Source of the DNA: Buxus sempervirens
Lineage: Eukaryota > Streptophyta > Magnoliopsida > Buxales > Buxaceae
Direction of reading: 5' to 3'
NCBI GenBank assembly: GCA_947561395.2
Contig: OX387189.1
Coordinates: 23,684,329 to 23,748,328 of the forward strand
Length of the DNA stretch: 64,000 nt
In this document: one piece after another, positions 57,650-64,000 of the stretch
Layout of the letters: the number at the start of each line of letters is the position of its first letter
How positions within the stretch are numbered: position 1 is the stretch's first letter
The notes under the pieces: generated by a model
The model's input: only the letters and a program-made list of their open reading frames with translations
Database searches by the model: none
What the model was told of the DNA's origin: nothing
Translations under genes and position numbers: made by a program

Positions 57650-58970
57650 CATCACTCCCCTTTAAACCTGCTTTCAGGAGAAACAAACAGAACAGAACAC
57701 AACAAAAAGTATCATATCCACAGCACAGCAAAAAAAATTTACAAGCAGCAGCAACAACCCAGCAAAAACCATCAACAGTAACATCAACCCCAGCAATATC
57801 ATCCAAAAAACTCCCCCTTTCTGGAAGGTGGTTTGGGTTCCCAAGTCCTTGAGTAATGCTTGTATGCATCTTGGGATCTGGAGTGCAGCCAACAGAGTTT
57901 GTGATCCATCTCCAGCTGAGTCTTCCAAATGCTTTCCAGAAAATGATCCGCTTCATTCTGCATTCGATGCTGAGCAGCAACGTCCCTTTGTACCTCACCA
58001 CATGTAAAATCAACATCCTTTGCCAATTTTTTTTTATCCTTTGAGGGACAATCAGAGGCAACATGTCCAAATCCTTTACATTTGTAACATTAAACTTCAT
58101 CATTCAGAGAGAATTTCTTTTCCTTTCTTGGATCAGACATTTTCTTATCAGATCTCCTATTAGATCTGTCCATGGATGATGAAGAATTGGATTGTCGCTT
58201 TTTAAACATTTTCTTAAACTTTTTGGCTAAGAGAACAAGTTCATCCATATCAACATCAGAATTATTTGATTCTTCAGTATTTACAGATTTTACAGATTTT
58301 AGAGCTATTCCTTTACTTCTTTTAGGAATATTCAGATCTAGCTCATAAGTCTGTAAAGATCCTACCAGATCTTCAATTCTCATGTTATCTACATCTTTTG
58401 CCTCTTGAATTGCAGTTACTTTAGGTCTGAATTTTTCAGGCAAAGATCTTAAGATTTTTATAATAACCTTTGAAGTAGAGATTTTTTCTCCAAGATTAAA
58501 ACTAGAATTAACAATATCTGAGAGTTTAGCATAAAACTCATCAAAAGACTCATCATCTTTCATATACAAAGTTTCGAAAGATGTAGTAAGTCTTTGAAGT
58601 CTGGACAGCTTGACAGCTGAGGTTCCTTCATGAGTGACCTCAAGAATGTCCCATGCTTCCTTAGCGACTTCACATGAGGAAATTCTCCTGAATTCCTCAA
58701 CACTAACAGCACAAAATAAGGCATTCATTGCCTTGTTGTTCCATCCACATTGATCAGATTCAGTTTTAGTCCACTGATCATGAGGTTTAGGGATCACAAC
58801 ACCTCCTTCTGTTGTGATCTCAGGTGGATGATAACCATTACAAACCGAGAGCCAGACACGCTCATCGTTTGATTTCAGGTAAGCTCTCATTCTTGCTTTC
58901 CAGTAAGAATAATTGTTACCTTCAAATAATGGAGGTCTAGAGGCAGATCCTCCTTCTTTTCAAAAATCCA
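57650..58970 (-). pseudogene. Copia gag region, SIRE-like
   Basis: The minus strand reads a Ty1/copia gag, with ASRPPLFEGNNYSYWKARMR at the start (about 58890-58950), then WLSVCNGYHPPEITTEGG, AKEAWDILEVTHEGTSAVKL, SFDEFYAKLSDIVNSSFNLG, ILRSLPEKFRPKVTAIQEAK and a Lys/Ser-rich C-terminal part, ending in a zinc-knuckle-like CKGFGHVASDCP. Then comes a tail that names no domain. A 266-residue frame (58090-58890) is the main open piece. It is a fossil with a few breaks, with no enzyme domains attached. Confidence 0.82.
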
Positions 58971-59016
58971 TGCTATAGATCTAGATCACACTTTGTATAG
59001 CAATTCAAAGTGAATA

Positions 59017-59029
59017 GGCTCTGATACCA
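59017..59029 (-). other. Copia primer-binding site
   Basis: The sense strand reads TGGTATCAGAGCC two bases after the LTR end at 59032, the initiator-Met tRNA complement. It marks the copy at 59032-60154 as the 5' LTR of the gag unit. Confidence 0.88.
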
Positions 59030-59031
59030 CT

Positions 59032-60154
59032 TGAAAGAGTAGAGGACTACTCTAAAGGTCCACGATCTACAACAATTCAGAATTTAACAATGCGGAAACA
59101 ATACACAGAGAATTATACGAGGAAACCTGGATCCAGATCCAGGAAAAACCTCGAGTCTATATGAGGCGACTAACCCTTCGAAAATCCACTATTGAATGAA
59201 AAGACAATTACAAAGGAGTACATACTTAACCTTTACAATTGGACTCACTCAACAGCAGTTCACAGTTCGAATCCACGAACTGCAACACAGCTTGAATCCA
59301 CAAGCTGCAGAACACGATCAGTCCAGATCGCAAACAATCACTCACCAGTGATCCTCAGTTCGAATCCACGAACTGCAACACAGCTTGAATCCACAAGCTG
59401 CAGAACACGATCAATCCAGATCGCAGCAATCACCTCAGAATCCACTGAGACGATCCAATGCAGTAGGAATCCACCTACGCATCAATCAAAGCCGATCACC
59501 AGTCCAGGCGATCACACGATCAGATGAAGTTCCGAATTGAAGAAGAATCCTCTACCTTCAATTCTAGGTGATCTATCTCAGATCTCCCCCTCACTCGATC
59601 GCCGACTCTCTAAAGACGATTTGATCGAATCTCAAACACCTCAAGATTCGAAATCAAAAAGATCCAAAGATCAAAAGTCACTACTCAAAATTACAGCACA
59701 TCTATTTAAAGAATAAAACTCAGATCGCGTCGAGCGCTGGTGGCGTCGTGAAACGATCGGGGTAGACGGCTGGAAGCGAACTCAAATCCCGCTCAGAACA
59801 GGTTGAATCAGTTAAGGGCACGCTGCCAGCGAGCTGCTAGTGGGAGAGAACACGGCATGTGCACGGCTGATCATGTAATCTTCAATCTCGCTCTGCGCTA
59901 CCAGCGGCGTGTTGGCGTCGCCTTACGACGCAAGTGCACGTGCCTACTTTCAAAGCACTGATTCACTTATGCGCTGCCAGCGGGGTGGCAGCGGCGTTGA
60001 TCTTCGCAAGTGCCTTTACAATAAAATGCTCTGTTTAGAAAATCTTCCATTTCATTGGGCTACCAGTGGCGTGGTAGCTGTGTGGCAGCATCGTCTTCTT
60101 CTTCTTTTCTAAATTTACTGAATTTTCATTATTTAATCTGCACATCTTGAAGAT
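59032..60154 (-). repeat. SIRE-like copia LTR (right copy, outer end missing)
   Basis: It matches the left LTR from TGAAAGAGTAG to GCACATCTTGAAGAT, where the two copies diverge. The last 60 or so bases at the sense start of the LTR are missing, and an extra-ORF segment is joined on instead through a short shared ATCTTCAAGATG. It has two 93-bp units (59264-59449) instead of four and keeps the hairpin array. Confidence 0.85.
59264..59449. repeat. 93-bp tandem repeat, two units
   Basis: Units at 59264 and 59357, nearly identical to units in the left LTR (56288 array). Confidence 0.93.
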
Positions 60155-60512
60155 GAAGTTGATGAAGATTAGAGTAAAATTCACGGACCAAGTTCGGATA
60201 AGCAAAGCCACCAAGTAACGCAAATTTATTCCAACCATTGTCCGAAAACAATGAGTAGAAAGGGGATTCAGAAAAAGATTCAAGCTTAATGGCCCTTTCC
60301 AGAAGAAGAGGCCTGTGCTTGAAGAAGGTATTGAAATCAGATAAACCATTCCCCACAAACGGTTCAGAAGAATGAGAAGGGGAAGGAGGTCTCACAGGAG
60401 GAGAAGGAATAACCGGAGAAGACCTCACAGGAGGAGACTTCACAGGAGGAGACCTCACAGGAGGAGACGATGTTGAAGGAGAATCCATTCTCGACTTTCT
60501 CTTGAGAGGCAT
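60155..60512 (-). pseudogene. Extra ORF of the copia-type element (plant transposon protein-like)
   Basis: On the minus strand from Met at 60512: MPLKRKSRMDSPSTSS, then a Pro/Ser/Val repeat (PPVRSPPVKSPPVRSSPV, encoded by 12-15 bp near-repeats at 60390-60470), then FNTFFKHRPLLLERAIKLES and GFAYPNLVREFYSNL. The LVREFYxNL motif is typical of the putative plant transposon protein family found as an additional ORF in LTR retroelements. It lies after pol in sense, where env-like ORFs sit. The 3' end is cut: beyond 60155 the frame runs into LTR sequence. Function unknown. Confidence 0.6.
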
Positions 60513-60806
60513 GGTAAAAGAAATGAAAGAGAAAGAGAAAACAGACAGCACCAACCAACAAAACGAGAAAGCCCTAATTGCTGAAAAAACTACTAAACCC
60601 TAGCTTCGAATAAAGAGAGAAAACTACAGAACTAGGAAGCAGAAAAATGGAGAAGCAGGACGAAGATAGTAAACAAAATTTTAGCTGAACAGTAGACAGG
60701 AAGGAAGAAGATGACAGCGACAGCAGCACCGGGACACGACGCGAGAAGCGAGGGAAAAGCGAAGAGGGTGAAAAGAACAGGGGTAAAAAAAATAGTGCAC
60801 TTTCAC

Positions 60807-60818
60807 CTATATATAGGC
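60807..60818 (-). promoter_or_regulatory. TATA box upstream of the extra ORF
   Basis: CCTATATATAGG on the minus strand lies about 300 bp before the ATG of the extra ORF, followed by a pyrimidine-rich leader-like stretch. About 15 bp further upstream is GCCAGTTACTCGCTGGCAGC (60830-60853), resembling the CGCTGGCAGCG words before the TATA-like box of the copia LTR. This suggests the ORF has its own promoter. Confidence 0.4.
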
Positions 60819-60869
60819 AAACAAAATACGCTGCCAGCGAGTAACTGGCGGCGTAGAAGGTGCACATGC

Positions 60870-61689
60870 ACACACAAAGAAAACTACAGATTCAATGCAT
60901 AAATTTATAAAAGAGGTTTGATCAATTTTTCATGACATCCTCCTACTTCCAAACACGAAGCTGAGATTTTAGCTTAACCAAAAATCATCCAGATAATCAA
61001 CTTATTCAATCTAAGAAGTACTTAGCACAAAACTGATCTTGAAGTACCTATCAAAGTTAATTCAGATGTGGTACATTTCATATCAAAGAGCAAAATTTCA
61101 TTTATGGTTTCTCATACTATAAATTTTCTTCAAGATATTAAGTACATATGCATACTAATGAGTCAATGCTTGTGAGAAATGAGCAACATTTTTGACTTTT
61201 ACACTACATACATATAGAAGACTATTTCAGTGTAAACAATCTTGAAAAGTATAGACATATCCCAACTTCATTTTGGTGGCTTTCGCACATCTGAGATAGG
61301 TAGCCTTTTCTGATCTCTTTTTCTTTTTAAAGAAGGCATTGACCCTTAAAAAACCTGAGTTTACAGTTCATTCCAAGAATATACCTTCTTTATCTTTTTC
61401 TTTTTGAGATTTACAGTGGCTTTCACTCTAATCTCTATGGCAGCCATTTCCAAAACTTTTCTTTTCACAAAGGTGATAGCCTATAGATCCCAAGCTTTAC
61501 CACACAATAAGCTTCAATACGTACAGGTGTTTCAGACAAAGTTGCTGGTTAGAAATAAGACATTTCTGTCAATATGCATACACTCAATCTTCCTGAAAAC
61601 AGATCTTAGTAATAAGAACACACAAATTCATTTTGAACAGATATGTGAGACATTTTACATCAAAATTAACTCAAAACAGAACCTGATTT
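60870..61689 (-). other. Non-coding stretch between pol and the extra ORF
   Basis: AT-rich sequence downstream of the RNase H end in sense. No domain, polypurine tract or LTR was recognised. Confidence 0.5.
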
Positions 61690-63192
61690 TCAGTTTTGAG
61701 AGCATACTCCTAGGGATTTCCTAAGAGTTTCAAATCTGTTTTGATCTAAAGGTTTGGTAAAAATGTCAGCCAACTGTTTTTCAGTAGATATGTATTCAAT
61801 CACAACAGTTTTGTCTTCAATCAACTCTCTTATAAAGTGATGCCTGATATCTATATGTTTGGTCCTTGAGTGTTGAATAGGATTCTTAGAGATATTTATG
61901 GCACTTTGATTATCACAGAAGAGAATCATTTGATCTTGATCTATCCCATAATCTGATAACATTTGTTTCATCCAAATAAGTTGAGTACAACTGCTTCCTG
62001 CAGCAATATACTCAGCTTCAGCAGTACTCAGAGAAACACAGTTTTGTTTCTTGCTTAACCAGGCAATAAGATTATTTCCCATGTAAAAGCAACCACCAGA
62101 GGTGCTCTTTCTGTCATCCATACACCCAGCCCAATCAGCATCAGTGTATCCAGTTAGATGTGGGTTTGTCTCTTTGGAAAACCAGATTCCCAGATCAATA
62201 GTCCCATTAACATATTTTATAATCCTTTTAACAGCATTCAGATGGGATTCTTTAGGATTAGCCTGATATCTAGCACATACTCCAACACTAAAGCTTATAT
62301 CAGGTCTACTTGCTGTTAAGTACAGTAGACTCCCAATCATTCCCCTGTACAGGGTAGGGTCTACACCCTTTCCAGATTCATCTTTTCCAAGTCTTAAACA
62401 AGTACTCATTGGAGTCCTAGCATGTTTAGCATGAGTTAAGCTGAATCTCGTAACAAGATTTCTTGAATATTTTGCTTGAGAGAAAAAGATTCCTTGTTGA
62501 GATTGATAAATCTGAAGACCTAAGAAAAAATTCAGTTCACCCATCATACTCATTTCAAATTCACTTTTCATTAAATCAGCAAAGAAGTGAGCATGATTTT
62601 CAGAAGTGGACCCAAACACTATGTCATCAACATAGATTTGAGCAATCAAAATATGTTTGGACTCTCTTTGAATAAAGAGAGTTTTATCTACATTTCCTCT
62701 CATAAAACCAGATTCAAGTAAAAAGAAAGTAAGTCTCTCATACCAAGCTCTAGGAGCTTGTTTGAGTCCATACAAGGCTTTATTCAGTTTATAGACATAT
62801 TTAGAATGATTTGTGTCCTCAAATCCTTTTGGTTGCTCTACATAGACCTCTTCATTCAGATATCCATTCAAAAAAGCACTCTTAACATCCATTTGAAACA
62901 GTTTAAACTTCAAGTAACATGCAATAGACAACAGTAATCTGATTGATTCTAACCTAGCTACAGGAGCAAAGGTTTCATCAAAATCTATTCCTTCTACTTG
63001 AGTATACCCCTGAGCAACAAGCCTAGCCTTATTTCTAGTTACTATCCCATTCTCATCAGATTTGTTTTTAAAAATCCACTTGGTTCCTATCACATTCAGA
63101 TTAGAGGGTCTTTCAACCAATTCCCAAACATTATTTCTAGTAAATTGATTCAGTTCTTCATGCATAGCATTCAACCAAGAATAATCTAACAA
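61690..63192 (-). CDS. pol: Copia pol: reverse transcriptase and RNase H (500 codons)
   Basis: A long open minus-strand frame. The reverse transcriptase runs over about residues 1-250, with [74 protein letters not shown] and the active-site [11 protein letters not shown] linker follows with [16 protein letters not shown]. RNase H comes at about residues 350-490, with [60 protein letters not shown] and LADIFTKPL. This order (integrase before RT) and the motifs are Ty1/copia, SIRE-like. RT copies element RNA into DNA in cytoplasmic particles and RNase H removes the RNA. This frame itself looks whole; the polyprotein as a whole is broken at least once upstream. Confidence 0.93.
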   Translation of the reverse strand: MLDYSWLNAMHEELNQFTRNNVWELVERPSNLNVIGTKWIFKNKSDENGIVTRNKARLVAQGYTQVEGIDFDETFAPVARLESIRLLLSIACYLKFKLFQMDVKSAFLNGYLNEEVYVEQPKGFEDTNHSKYVYKLNKALYGLKQAPRAWYERLTFFLLESGFMRGNVDKTLFIQRESKHILIAQIYVDDIVFGSTSENHAHFFADLMKSEFEMSMMGELNFFLGLQIYQSQQGIFFSQAKYSRNLVTRFSLTHAKHARTPMSTCLRLGKDESGKGVDPTLYRGMIGSLLYLTASRPDISFSVGVCARYQANPKESHLNAVKRIIKYVNGTIDLGIWFSKETNPHLTGYTDADWAGCMDDRKSTSGGCFYMGNNLIAWLSKKQNCVSLSTAEAEYIAAGSSCTQLIWMKQMLSDYGIDQDQMILFCDNQSAINISKNPIQHSRTKHIDIRHHFIRELIEDKTVVIEYISTEKQLADIFTKPLDQNRFETLRKSLGVCSQN

Positions 63193-63242
63193 TGCATCTT
63201 TATAAGATTTTGGCTCAAATTGAGAGAGATAAGAAGAGAATC

Positions 63243-64000
63243 TTACCTCATTATGTACCTGATGTCTTGTTCTGACACCATCTGAAATATTTCCAACAAT
63301 TTGCTCAGTTGGGTGTCTTTGAGAGTTCTAGCCAGAGGAACCACTTCAATGCTTGAGGAAGCATCTCTGATTTCATCATCTTCATCTACAGCCTGCATAA
63401 ATTCACTGTCATTACTTTCATCATCTATTAGCACATTAATAGATTCCATTACAACTGATTTCTGCAAATTGAAAACTCTGTAAGCTCTACTAGAAGAAGA
63501 ATATCCTAGAAAAATTCCTTCATCACTTCTAGAATCAAATTTTCCTAGATTTTCTCTGTCCCTTAAGATATAGCATTTACTTCCAAATACTCTGAAATAT
63601 TTCAAATTTGGCTGTTTTCCTTTCCAAAGTTCATAGGGAGTTTGTTTCCATCCAGATCTGATATAAACTCTGTTACTAATGTAACAGGCAGTGTTTATAG
63701 CTTCAGCCCATAATTTTGTTGAAATTTTCTTGGCTATCATCATGGTTCTAGCCATTTCTTGTAAAACTCTGTTCTTCCTCTCCACAACTCCATTTTGTTG
63801 TGGGGTCTTAGGAGCAGAAAATTCATGTTTGATTCCATGTTCTTCACAGAAATTGGAAAACATTTGATTCTCAAATTCTGTCCCATGGTCAGATCTGATT
63901 CTTACAATCTTTCCTATTTGCAAGTTCTTTTCAACTTGAATTTGGCAGCACAGATGTTTAAAACAGTTGAAACATTCAGATTTTTCTCTTAGAAAGTCTA
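63243..64000 (-). pseudogene. Copia integrase, partial (runs off the window)
   Basis: The minus strand reads the integrase core and C-terminal part: IRSDHGTEFENQMFSNFCEE, FSAPKTPQQNGVVERKNRVL, TARTMMIA-like helix, YELWKGKQPNLKYFRVFGSK and FLGYSSSSRAYRVFN. These are the DDE-core and GKGY-like landmarks of copia integrases. It is contiguous with the RT region in sense, with about one break between them. The N-terminal zinc-binding part, protease and gag of this unit lie beyond the right edge. Confidence 0.85.

Noticed and set aside
57645-58103. 152-residue open frame on the minus strand in the copia gag region
   Set aside because: An out-of-frame shadow of the gag C-terminal region.
59017-59029. 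tRNA-like sequence
   Set aside because: The match to initiator-Met tRNA is a primer-binding site next to an LTR; no tRNA cloverleaf is present here or at 52092 or 32791.

Overview
This is a nuclear window from a flowering plant, most likely a dicot. The evidence is an AT-rich, intron-bearing CSN5 gene, several lineages of plant LTR retrotransposons, plant-type hAT, Helitron and Mutator-like elements, and GU-AG style splice sites. No bacterial, organellar, tRNA, rRNA or CRISPR feature was seen. Only one host gene is recognisable. The rest is a dense stack of nested mobile elements, mostly LTR retrotransposon fossils. Edges marked by target-site duplications (TSDs) are reliable to the base; other edges are approximate. 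|| Layout. 1-5757: two diverged LTR-like copies in opposite orientation, with a 2.86-kb hAT transposon (1439-4297, TSD GGTATGAC) at their junction. 5758-10286: a LINE-like tail, an LTR fragment with ATGTCGA words, a short hAT (6624-7450), a decayed hAT-like C-terminus and an unrecognised gene fragment. 10287-13119: a solo LTR just downstream of the gene. 13480-14789 (minus): four exons of CSN5, the deneddylase subunit of the COP9 signalosome, without a recognisable last exon. 15212-17369: a non-autonomous Helitron. 17543-18679: a Mutator-like foldback element with a related one nested inside. 19081-41493: an old, broken Ty3/gypsy element carrying three later insertions: a solo LTR (19352-22408), a very young 11.8-kb Tat/Ogre-like element that has gag but no pol (23516-35274, TSD CCATG), and a solo LTR (37719-40798). 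41494-56055: stacked LTRs, including two solo LTRs inside another LTR (42253-45009 and 45206-47789), two Tat-like LTR pieces and a Del/Tekay-like 5' end with gag. 56056-64000: SIRE-like Ty1/copia sequence on the minus strand in the order LTR, gag, LTR, extra ORF, reverse transcriptase/RNase H, integrase, running off the right edge. || The best candidates for something undescribed are RNA-level features of the retroelements. First, the transcribed leader of the copia LTR carries about 15 small hairpins whose six-base loop is nearly constant (AATCCA on the plus strand, UGGAUU in the sense RNA) while the stems change with compensating bases. Second, five gypsy LTRs share a predicted leader intron with a GT or GC donor and a T-rich acceptor. 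About 290-370 nt inside that intron each carries a GC-rich cluster of palindromic words (GAGCGC or CCTAGG types) whose sequence differs between families while its position is kept.
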